A stretch of 5,724 nucleotides of DNA from Alphaproteobacteria bacterium (GCA_017450545.1 JAFSTL010000020.1:1-5724); one strand, 5' to 3'; counted from the first letter of the stretch, positions 1 through 5,687 are shown. Notes: a model not told the origin generated them from the letters alone. Translations and numbers: made by a program.

Positions 1-338
1 AAAAACTTATTGGGTTGGCATTGGGACGTCGTGATACCAAAACCTTAATTAAGATGTACAACAGTAATGTTTATTCCGATCGTTACGAAAGTTATAAAGA
101 ATTTATTCTTCAAAATAATTTGACGCAGTCAAAGAAATATACTGTGCAAATAGAACGAAATAATTGACGGCAGCGACATTGGCTTGCAGCATTCCGCAGA
201 CGTTCTATCGTAGTCACTAGACCGCTTGAAAATCTAGCGATTTCTATGGCACTCTTCGCCAGATTGTGTATCAACGGTTCTATCGATGAATTACTTGCAT
301 TGCTAAAGAGACTCTCTCCTACCCTGAAAGATGTTTAA
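1..338 (+). pseudogene. IS1-family transposase, C-terminal fragment with internal stop
   Basis: This is the end of a DDE transposase of the IS1 family (InsB-type catalytic part), the enzyme that cuts and joins the ends of an insertion sequence. Frame 3 (from base 3) reads KLIGLALGRRDTKTLIK, then VYSDRYESYKEF, then KYTVQIERNN, then RQRHWLAAFRRRSIVV, and stops with TAA at 336-338. The IER-N-N/R-Q-R-H pattern with the following basic stretch is typical of IS1 C-termini. The Asp of YSD (78-80) and the Glu of IER (153-155) are probably the last two members of the DDE triad. A TGA at 165-167 interrupts the frame right after IERNN, and the frame continues unchanged beyond it, so this looks like a point nonsense mutation rather than an indel. 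The N-terminal half lies outside the window. The element appears to have entered a paralogue of the gene at 5142-5552, whose remnant starts at about base 350. Confidence 0.82.
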
Positions 339-633
339 TCTGAGAGAATTTTTTTTAGCAACTGCTGTAAGGGTTTTTCAGGATAGTTTGCGCGAGCATT
401 ATGACAACGTACGCAAGAAAGCCAAAACGGATTTGTTAAAAACTGGTAAAGGTTGTAATTATAAATATTATTTGTCAGTATACTCAGTTATACCAACCGA
501 ACTTGCAAAAATAGCATATAATATAAAAATTAAATTTGGTAGCGTATATTATGCAAAAGATGCTGGCGATATAATAGAATGTGTATCGACGCGGAATGTT
601 TTTTTTGAATGTCAATTGGTTTGGTTGATGTAG
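331..633 (+). pseudogene. 5'-truncated paralogue of the exported protein at 5142-5552
   Basis: This 100-codon frame has no family I can name, but it is clearly homologous to residues about 48-125 of the protein encoded at 5142-5552 (minus). Shared blocks are FL-x-AV/I-x-VFQDS, DLL+T, NYKY(Y/F)L, the helix ending K(I/M)A(Y/F), SV-Y-K and the closing VIEC(I/V)S. The two copies also share an identical 17-nt stretch, ggtttttcaggatagtt, at 372-388. The signal peptide and the first ~47 residues of the relative are missing. The only ATG (331-333) lies inside the transposase frame and has no convincing ribosome binding site, so the first six or seven residues are probably insertion-sequence sequence. 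After TGTGTATCG (about 588) similarity ends and the frame runs 13 unrelated residues to TAG, crossing a run of eight T at 599-606. It is most likely a gene remnant cut by the IS1 element. A transcribed short product cannot be excluded. Confidence 0.7.
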
Positions 634-713
634 ATAAAAGAAATTTACCCCATAAAGCAATTTTAGGCAAAGAGTGATGTTATTGTGTCAGGCATACGAC
701 TAAAAATGCAATA

Positions 714-1889
714 ATGGTAACAGGTACAACTTTTTTAGAAAACTTTATGACCAAGATTCTAATAGTAGCATCAGCAATGGTTGCAATTGCTACGACAGCC
801 CCTCAAGCAATGGAATCAACACCGAAGCCAAAAAACACTTTAATTCGTTCCAAGTTCTCTTCTTTACGTGAAGTAGCACAGAACAGCAATCCGGTCTTAA
901 AAGAATTGATGCAAAGCTACCTCCCGTTGCTACAACGCAAGTATGGTGTATCACTTATCTTGGAACGAACAGGCTTATCAGAATCTCCGAATGAGATTGC
1001 AAAATTGTTGAACAAATATGCGCATACTCCGGAACATCATATGAATTATATGGATGATCGAACAGTAGAAAGCTTATTCGAGGAGTTACTTAAACGGGAT
1101 GAAAAACGAAATTTAATAAAAAGTATAAAAGTGCCATTTTTACATTTTGTAAATGGAGAAACAGAAGGTTTCAATTTTAATAACTATGAGATCTCTGTAA
1201 ATTTTCGCAAATACGATTCTAATGGCATTATGAAAGAACCAATTTGTGGATATGATAGGAAAAAGAACGAAATCGTTCCTATACGTACCACCGTACAGCA
1301 CACTGTTTGTCGTGGAATTATGAGTGCTTGCTATCAGCTACAAAGATACTTGTTCGAAACAAAAGAAAATAGAGTGTTCGCATCTCTTTTTGGAGAGCAG
1401 GCTGAGATTTACAAAACACTTTGGAAATCAGATGATTCCTTAGCTAGTGCGGAAGAAAACTTATTTGCAATCTCTGGAGCGCATTCTGTTCATAGTCTAT
1501 GCCCTGCGCAAAGTAACGATATCCTTGCATCTCGCACAAGAGAGTCGTGTTGTTCCAAAATATACAAATTTGTCCGTTACTTATTTTGCTGTAAAACAAG
1601 TATTTCACCAGCAACTAAGTTAGATGGATTATTAAGCAAAGAGATAGAGTATTCTCCAGAAAGTGAGCAACTGTTTGATTTTCATGATAATCCGAAGGAT
1701 GTGTTTACAGGAAATTTTATTCCCCCTGTTTTTTCTGTTACGTACAAACAATATGAACAAATTCGCGAAACATACCATGATGTAAACCTTTTGCGGAACA
1801 TTGATAAGACAATAACGCCTCACATAGAAGCCGAAGAAAAAAAGAAAAATTCATTTTGTTTTCTCAAGTCCGAACATTACAATGAATAA
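714..1889 (+). CDS. Exported protein of unknown function, Cys-rich C-terminal half
   Basis: I do not recognise a family. The open frame starts at ATG 714, but the ATG at 747 (codon 12) is the likelier start. It places a typical signal peptide, MTKILIVASAMVAIATTA, at the very N-terminus, with possible cleavage near PQA/MES. That gives about 380 residues; neither start has a clear Shine-Dalgarno sequence. The mature part is soluble-looking and mixed helical (residues 45-135, counted from 714), followed by a segment with many aromatic residues (140-240). There are nine cysteines, including two pairs, CC at 279-280 and CC at 292-293, flanking the basic/hydrophobic stretch SKIYKFVRYLF. The C-terminus is charged, with KKK near its end. 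The gene converges on pnp, with a perfect hairpin between them. Export is inferred from the signal peptide. A role at the host interface would fit an intracellular bacterium but is only a guess. Confidence 0.8.
   Translation: MVTGTTFLENFMTKILIVASAMVAIATTAPQAMESTPKPKNTLIRSKFSSLREVAQNSNPVLKELMQSYLPLLQRKYGVSLILERTGLSESPNEIAKLLNKYAHTPEHHMNYMDDRTVESLFEELLKRDEKRNLIKSIKVPFLHFVNGETEGFNFNNYEISVNFRKYDSNGIMKEPICGYDRKKNEIVPIRTTVQHTVCRGIMSACYQLQRYLFETKENRVFASLFGEQAEIYKTLWKSDDSLASAEENLFAISGAHSVHSLCPAQSNDILASRTRESCCSKIYKFVRYLFCCKTSISPATKLDGLLSKEIEYSPESEQLFDFHDNPKDVFTGNFIPPVFSVTYKQYEQIRETYHDVNLLRNIDKTITPHIEAEEKKKNSFCFLKSEHYNE
747..800 (+). other. Signal peptide coding segment (preferred start at 747)
   Basis: From ATG 747 the product begins M-T-K, then an uninterrupted hydrophobic core (ILIVASAMVAIA), then small residues TTAPQA before the polar mature part ESTPKPK. 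This is a standard Sec signal peptide layout. The frame from 714 adds eleven residues ahead of it, including a Glu, which is less usual. The preceding bases (ttttttagaaaacttt) are A/T-rich with no strong ribosome binding site. Confidence 0.6.
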
Positions 1890-1913
1890 CACAGACTAAG
1901 TCCTACAAACCCG

Positions 1914-1941
1914 GTGCTACACAGCTCTTTCTGTGTAGCAC
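1914..1941. terminator. Perfect 11-bp hairpin between convergent genes (probable bidirectional terminator)
   Basis: gtgctacacag (1914-1924) and ctgtgtagcac (1931-1941) are exact reverse complements separated by the 6-nt loop ctcttt. It lies 24 bases after the stop of the plus-strand exported-protein gene and 12 bases after the stop of minus-strand pnp, where a shared terminator is expected. There is no good T run on either side, so it may act as a 3'-end RNA stabiliser or a weak terminator rather than a classical intrinsic one. Confidence 0.65.
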
Positions 1942-1953
1942 TATCGCAATTAA

Positions 1954-4020
1954 TTATTGCTCTATTCCCTTCATTGACAACTTGATACGGTCTTTTTCAT
2001 CTATCCCTAGAACTTTTACCTTTACATTTTGTCCAACTTTAAGAACGCTTTGTACTGCCTTTATCCTTGTGTCAGATATTTGACTGATATGCACTAGTCC
2101 TTCGCTGTTGCCAAGTGATACAAATGCCCCAAAATCCATAATCTTGGTCACTACACCGTCATATATTGAACCAATTTCTGGAGGACAACATAGCATTTTG
2201 ATTGTATCTACCGCTTCCTCCATGCCCTTCTTATCAGTTGCAAATATGTTCACAACACCATCGTCATCAATGTCGATTTTGGTATTGGTTTTATCGATTA
2301 TTTCCTTTATCGTTTTCCCGCCGGGTCCTATTAGTTCGCGGATTTTCTCCTTATCAATCTTTATGTTTTCAACACGAGGGGCAGTCGAACTTAGATCTTC
2401 TTTTGATTGAGAAATTGCCCCATTCATTATGTTTAATATGTGCAACCGTCCTTGTCTAGCTTGTTCTAATGCCGATTTGATTATTTCCTTGTTTATGCTT
2501 GTTATTTTTATATCCATTTGCAACGCTGTTATACCATCTTTTGTGCCTGCGACTTTGAAATCCATATCGCCAAGATGGTCTTCATCGCCCATTATGTCAG
2601 ACAAAATAACGTATTCGTCGCCTTCCTTGACCAACCCCATTGCGATACCAGCGATATGTTCCCTCATGGGAACACCAGCTGACATCAGTGATAAAGACGA
2701 GCCACAAACAGTCGCCATAGAAGAGGAACCGTTAGATTCGGTAATATCCGAAACTACGCGTACTGTATAAGGAAAATTCTTTTTTGGTGGAATTAGTGCG
2801 TTTAAAGCTCTCCACGCCAATTTCCCATGTCCGATCTCGCGACGCCCTGGTGCACCTAATCTTCCAATTTCGCCAACTGAAAACGGCGGGAAATTATAGT
2901 GCAATATAAATCGCTCAGTGGTTTCTCCAGTAATATTGTCGACAACCTGCTCATCAAACGTTGCACCAAGAGTAGTCACGACCAGCGCCTGTGTTTCTCC
3001 GCGCGTAAATAGGGCGCTACCATGCACCTTCGGCAAAACATCTATTTCGCAAGTTATCGGACGTATTTGGTCAAGTTTCCGACCGTCTATCCTGGTTTTC
3101 TTTGAAAGCAACGTGCTACGCATCGTTTTTGCTAAAATCGATTCAAACAAAGCATCCAGAATGACTTGCTCCTGTTCTTCCGCTAATTCAGTAAACACCT
3201 CTTCTTTTGCCTGCTCTATTAAATCGCGACGCTCTAATTTTGCCTTTATTGTCAATGCCTTTTTTATTTTCTTCAGAGATAACTTTTCGATTTTCTTCAA
3301 AGTTTCAGAGTACTTTTCTTCAAATGGCGTCACCTTCATCACAGGTTTACCAACCTTTTTCTTCAGACTCTCTATCATTTCCAAAACAGGTTGGAATGAC
3401 TCAAATCCAAACATCACAGCATCGAGCATGGTTTCTTCTGAAAGCTCTTTCACTTCGGATTCAACCATAAGTATTCCCTCGCTAGTTCCCGCAACTACCA
3501 AATCTAAATCACTTCGTTTCGTTGGATTTAAAATATACCCATTCTCTTTATCATAACCAACGCGGCACCCAGCAACAGGTGCAACAAAAGGTACGCCAGA
3601 AATCGCAAGCGATGCAGATGCACCTATCAAAGCAGCAATATCAGGAGAACACTCAGGGTCATAGCTAACAACTGTACAAATAACCTGAACTTCATTCAAA
3701 AAACCATCCGGAAACAGAGGACGTATCGGGCGGTCTATCAACCGCGCAATAAGAACCTCGCGGTCTGAAGGCTTGCCCTCTCTCTTAACGAATCCACCGG
3801 GAATTCGCCCTGACGCATAAAACTTTTCTTGATAATTTACAGTTAACGGAAAAAAACTGGCATCATCTGCAACTTTCTTAGCATACACACACGTACATAA
3901 AACCGTCGTATCGCCATACTTCACAACAACCGCACCATCTGCCTGCCGTGCTATCTTCCCTGTTTCAATGGTTAAATTTTTACCCCCCCAATTTATCGTT
4001 TCACTTGTAACTGAAAACAT
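1954..4020 (-). CDS. pnp: Polynucleotide phosphorylase (polyribonucleotide nucleotidyltransferase)
   Basis: PNPase degrades RNA 3' to 5' by phosphorolysis, releasing nucleoside diphosphates; it works as a cytoplasmic trimer, in many bacteria as part of the RNA degradosome. The 688 residues show the complete domain order. RNase PH domain 1 spans about 10-145 (RIPGGFVKREGKPS, LIARLIDRPIRPLFP). A Lys/Glu-rich helical linker follows (about 235-305). RNase PH domain 2 spans about 310-545 (GRREIGHG 392-399, SNGSSSMA 429-436, GDEDHLGDMDFK 478-489). The KH domain has its GxxG loop in IGPGGK (564-569), and the S1 domain covers about 617-685. Asp481, Asp487 and Lys489 match the E. coli catalytic Asp486, Asp492 and Lys494. 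Length is only slightly below the usual 700 or so, with a short C-terminal tail. The ATG at 4020 is preceded by AGAAGGA seven bases upstream. No rpsO lies directly upstream, unlike the common rpsO-pnp order. Confidence 0.98.
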   Translation of the reverse strand: MFSVTSETINWGGKNLTIETGKIARQADGAVVVKYGDTTVLCTCVYAKKVADDASFFPLTVNYQEKFYASGRIPGGFVKREGKPSDREVLIARLIDRPIRPLFPDGFLNEVQVICTVVSYDPECSPDIAALIGASASLAISGVPFVAPVAGCRVGYDKENGYILNPTKRSDLDLVVAGTSEGILMVESEVKELSEETMLDAVMFGFESFQPVLEMIESLKKKVGKPVMKVTPFEEKYSETLKKIEKLSLKKIKKALTIKAKLERRDLIEQAKEEVFTELAEEQEQVILDALFESILAKTMRSTLLSKKTRIDGRKLDQIRPITCEIDVLPKVHGSALFTRGETQALVVTTLGATFDEQVVDNITGETTERFILHYNFPPFSVGEIGRLGAPGRREIGHGKLAWRALNALIPPKKNFPYTVRVVSDITESNGSSSMATVCGSSLSLMSAGVPMREHIAGIAMGLVKEGDEYVILSDIMGDEDHLGDMDFKVAGTKDGITALQMDIKITSINKEIIKSALEQARQGRLHILNIMNGAISQSKEDLSSTAPRVENIKIDKEKIRELIGPGGKTIKEIIDKTNTKIDIDDDGVVNIFATDKKGMEEAVDTIKMLCCPPEIGSIYDGVVTKIMDFGAFVSLGNSEGLVHISQISDTRIKAVQSVLKVGQNVKVKVLGIDEKDRIKLSMKGIEQ

Positions 4021-4027
4021 ATTTATT

Positions 4028-4034
4028 TCCTTCT
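4028..4034 (-). promoter_or_regulatory. Ribosome binding site of pnp
   Basis: On the minus strand AGAAGGA ends seven bases before the ATG at 4020. It is a good Shine-Dalgarno match and fixes the PNPase start, which also agrees with the family's usual N-terminus (short lead, then W-G-G and ETGKIARQADG). Confidence 0.75.
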
Positions 4035-4046
4035 TTATTCCTTTTC

Positions 4047-4074
4047 AAAAACAACTCAGCACCCACCGCTGAGT
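4047..4074 (-). terminator. Hairpin plus U-rich run in the pnp leader (terminator or attenuator)
   Basis: On the minus strand ACTCAGC (4074-4068), loop GGTGGGT, GCTGAGT (4060-4054) form a perfect 7-bp stem, followed by TGTTTTT (4053-4047). This is an intrinsic-terminator layout ending only 26 bases before the pnp ATG. It could end transcripts from the gene upstream (4199-5552). If pnp is transcribed from a promoter within 4075-4198, it would instead sit in the pnp leader. A possible weak -10, TATCCT (4107-4102, minus), would place it there, but no convincing -35 accompanies it. E. coli PNPase is known to control its own mRNA through a leader stem cleaved by RNase III, so a regulatory role is plausible but unproven. 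Confidence 0.5.
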
Positions 4075-4149
4075 ACCAATCTGACCTTTATTTCCAGTAA
4101 TAGGATAACACAAAAAAACTCAGAACAAAAGCACTGATACGAGGAATTC

Positions 4150-4180
4150 CGGAGGAGGCAATCGGCGGTGAGCTCCTCCG
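4150..4180. repeat. GC-rich 8-bp inverted repeat downstream of the split gene
   Basis: cggaggag (4150-4157) and ctcctccg (4173-4180) are exact reverse complements with a 15-nt GC-rich loop, which is striking in AT-rich surroundings. It lies 18 bases after the stop codon of the minus-strand gene ending at 4199. No T run follows on the minus strand immediately, so a Rho-independent terminator is possible but not well formed. An mRNA 3'-end stabilising hairpin or a dispersed palindromic repeat are alternatives. A ggaattcc palindrome (4143-4150) touches its left arm. Confidence 0.45.
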
Positions 4181-4198
4181 CATTTCTATCTACTTTAT

Positions 4199-5122
4199 TT
4201 ATCCAAGTTTCTCGGCTAATTCTTTGCATTTATTGTCATATTCTTTTTTGTATATTTTAGGATCGCTTCTATCTATGCCGAACCGAGTTATGAGCTTCCT
4301 TTCAAGCCGCATCATGTCGTTGTATAATATCAGGTCAGTGCTATAAAATATCGTTTCATAAGCGGCGTCGTCCAGTGCGTTCATATATCGATTTATTGTA
4401 TACATATCTAAAATGTCTATTTCATCTTCTTCTAGTTGCATATTTCCCGCTTTTTGTAGCAATTGGTCTATTTTGGCTTTGTCTTTGTGGGCATCTCTTA
4501 TTGCTTTCATGAGTTGCCAGTCGGCGTATCCTATTTTGTTTTTGCCAAACCCTGTGTCTCCAAATTTGCACATTTGTAAATAGCTGTTTATGTAGGTTGT
4601 CTGTAAGTTTAAGTGTGATCTGTTCTCAGATATCGTGTTGTCCAAATTTATTTTGTATTGTATTCCTAATTCTTTAGTCTCGCTTTCGGTTTCATGTATG
4701 GCAACTCCTCGAATCCCTTCTATTGTTTCTTTTACTATATTTACCGCAATCCCTGAGCCTATACGATAGGAGTTAAATAAACTTTCTAGTCTGTATATTG
4801 CGTCTATCTTGTCGTCAATTATTGTTTTATCTTCTTTGTGCTTAAGACCGATCTTCTTTAATGCGTACTCTTCAATTTTTACGTTGTAGTTTGATGGTAG
4901 TTTGGTATCTTCCCACTTTATCGCTCGAGTTTTTTCTAAATATCCATACAACTCCAGTTCGTTGAAGTATTCCGTAATATCGTGAACAGCGTTATTCAAT
5001 TGAGCTGTATATTTTTTGTATTTATCTTGCTTTGCTATCCGCTCGGCTGTAGCATTTATTAATGCTGCGTCTATCTTTTGGTCGCTGTGTTTAACTTGAT
5101 TTAACACATTTACCAGTAACAA
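4199..5122 (-). CDS. C-terminal part of a split exported protein, unknown function
   Basis: No family recognised. This frame is probably not a separate gene. It is open upstream through the G9 tract to just after a TAA at 5192-5194 and overlaps the end of the 5142-5552 frame by about 50 bases. It lacks a credible start: 5122 is only a TTG, and no in-frame ATG occurs until far inside. Removing one G from the tract joins both frames and gives ECISGGDIYKSIESYDASNWNYLLLVNVLNQ and onward, 450 residues in all. The visible 307 residues are hydrophilic, rich in Lys, Glu, Asp, Asn and Ile, and look almost wholly helical, with no membrane segment and a single cysteine in QMCKFGDTGFGKNKIGYADW, the only Gly-rich stretch, followed by acidic LEEDEIDILD. 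The product ends in the charged helix KEYDNKCKELAEKLG, which adds a second cysteine. The long intact frame argues that any break is recent or reversible. Confidence 0.7.
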   Translation of the reverse strand: MLLVNVLNQVKHSDQKIDAALINATAERIAKQDKYKKYTAQLNNAVHDITEYFNELELYGYLEKTRAIKWEDTKLPSNYNVKIEEYALKKIGLKHKEDKTIIDDKIDAIYRLESLFNSYRIGSGIAVNIVKETIEGIRGVAIHETESETKELGIQYKINLDNTISENRSHLNLQTTYINSYLQMCKFGDTGFGKNKIGYADWQLMKAIRDAHKDKAKIDQLLQKAGNMQLEEDEIDILDMYTINRYMNALDDAAYETIFYSTDLILYNDMMRLERKLITRFGIDRSDPKIYKKEYDNKCKELAEKLG

Positions 5123-5141
5123 ATAGTTCCAATTAGATGCG

Positions 5142-5552
5142 TCATACGATTCTATACTTTTGTAAATATCCCCCCCCCGATATACATTCGATTACTTTAT
5201 CTTTGTTTGATTTCACATAATTTACACTATCTCCGGTTACCTCAATACCGAATGCCATCTTAACCATCTCTTCTATAATAACTTTGTTTATCGTCAAGAA
5301 ATACTTGTAATTATCCGTTCTCAACAAATCAGACGGATTTTCTTTCGCACGCAATTCATCCAAGTGCGCCCGGTAACTATCCTGAAAAACCTTGATTGCG
5401 ACCGTCAAAAACGGGTCCTGCTTCGTGATTTCCTTCATGTTCGCAAGCTCGTATATCTGCGCCTCAAAATGCTTCACCTCAATCGCCCGTGCGCTCATCG
5501 TCGCCACCACAGCAACCGCCGCACCACTTAATATTTTCGAAAATTTGTTCAT
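5142..5552 (-). CDS. Exported protein, N-terminal module (short form of split gene)
   Basis: No named family. The 136-residue frame begins with a clear Sec signal peptide: M-N-K-F-S-K, hydrophobic core ILSGAAVAVVATM, and an A-x-A cleavage motif (ARA, residues 21-23). The mature module (24-125) is amphipathic and helical, with VFQDSYRAHLDELRAKE and DLLRTDNYKYFLTINKVIIEEMVKMAFGIE-type patterns, and ends in KVIECIS. It then enters the G9 tract (GGG), reads eight off-frame residues (YLQKYRIV) and stops at TGA 5142-5144. Residues about 48-125 are homologous to the remnant at 331-633. Transcription is likely from the promoter at 5583-5611. The start is fixed by the signal peptide; the upstream ribosome binding site is weak (AAGTGAACG). 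Either this is a true short form, or the tract normally lets translation continue into the 4199 frame. Confidence 0.75.
   Translation of the reverse strand: MNKFSKILSGAAVAVVATMSARAIEVKHFEAQIYELANMKEITKQDPFLTVAIKVFQDSYRAHLDELRAKENPSDLLRTDNYKYFLTINKVIIEEMVKMAFGIEVTGDSVNYVKSNKDKVIECISGGGYLQKYRIV
5170..5178 (-). repeat. Homopolymer G9 tract (C9 on plus strand) inside the gene
   Basis: Nine consecutive G on the coding strand, following TCG-type Ser125, in AT-rich DNA. Long mononucleotide runs are known to change length by slipped-strand mispairing and to switch genes on and off. Here G9 ends translation after 136 residues, while G8 or G11 would open a 450-residue product. The paralogue at 331-633 has no such run at the matching place (acgcgg instead). 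Confidence 0.85.
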
Positions 5553-5582
5553 TTTCGTTCACTTAATACTCTCTCTTATTCC

Positions 5583-5611
5583 AGTATACCACACATTTTC
5601 TCCCAACGCAA
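5583..5611 (-). promoter_or_regulatory. Sigma70-type promoter for the split exported-protein gene
   Basis: On the minus strand TTGCGT (5611-5606) is followed by a 17-bp spacer and TATACT (5588-5583), preceded by TGG that fits an extended -10 (TGn). The -10 lies about 30 bases before the ATG at 5552, leaving a short leader. Hexamers and spacing are good by the E. coli standard, but this is pattern matching only. Confidence 0.6.
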
Positions 5612-5635
5612 GTGTTTTTTTTACAAAAATATTTC

Positions 5636-5664
5636 TTGCACTTTTGGGGAAAGTGTGGTACTAT
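5636..5664 (+). promoter_or_regulatory. Sigma70-type promoter for the gene at the right edge
   Basis: TTGCAC (5636-5641), a 17-bp spacer, and TACTAT (5659-5664) point rightward, 39 bases ahead of the ATG at 5704. The bases around the -10, gtgtggta (5653-5660), are an exact inverted copy of those at the opposing promoter (5587-5594), so the two divergent promoters look built alike. Confidence 0.6.
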
Positions 5665-5687
5665 AAAAATAGTAAGAATGTTTTTCT

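Larger units (their letters stand above)
4199..5552 (-). other. Whole split gene: exported 450-residue protein if the G tract is 8 or 11 long
   Basis: Reading from ATG 5552, an eight-G tract gives 451 codons including the TAA at 4199-4201; nine G, as written here, gives a stop at 5142-5144. Both halves are free of other disruptions. Signal peptide and promoter belong to the 5' half only, and the 3' half has neither start codon nor ribosome binding site. A single gene with a one-base length change in the tract explains everything seen. Confidence 0.72.

Noticed and set aside
1..338. TGA read as tryptophan (recoded genetic code, known in a few reduced alphaproteobacteria)
   Set aside because: PNPase uses TGG for its tryptophans and contains no TGA. 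IS1 relatives do not need Trp at this position, and the sequence is better explained by a decayed element.
311..347. tctctc (313-318) and gagaga (342-347) as a terminal inverted repeat or terminator of the IS element
   Set aside because: Only a 6-bp simple-sequence match with a 23-nt loop, easily chance; the IS end cannot be defined from this window.
634..713. Remnant of the C-terminal half of the paralogue, or a promoter for the 714 gene
   Set aside because: No frame in this spacer resembles the C-terminal half, and no -35/-10 pair with acceptable spacing was found.
1632..1823. 63-codon minus-strand frame with a hydrophobic stretch inside the 714-1889 gene
   Set aside because: Antisense to a longer signal-peptide-bearing gene; hydrophobicity arises from AT-rich complement sequence.
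2918..3556. Long open frame (212 codons) on the plus strand inside pnp, plus shorter ones at 2108-2410, 2202-2459, 2429-2770 and 3207-3470
   Set aside because: All lie antisense to the fully convincing PNPase gene, are Ser-rich low-complexity shadows, and have no ribosome binding site or recognisable domain.
5107..5191. Independent gene starting at TTG 5122 or a nearby GTG
   Set aside because: No ribosome binding site or signal peptide, and the frame is already open upstream through the G tract. A split single gene explains it better.
331..5552. CRISPR array, tRNA or toxin-antitoxin pair
   Set aside because: No regularly spaced direct repeats, no cloverleaf-like sequence, and no pair of small overlapping genes of that type.
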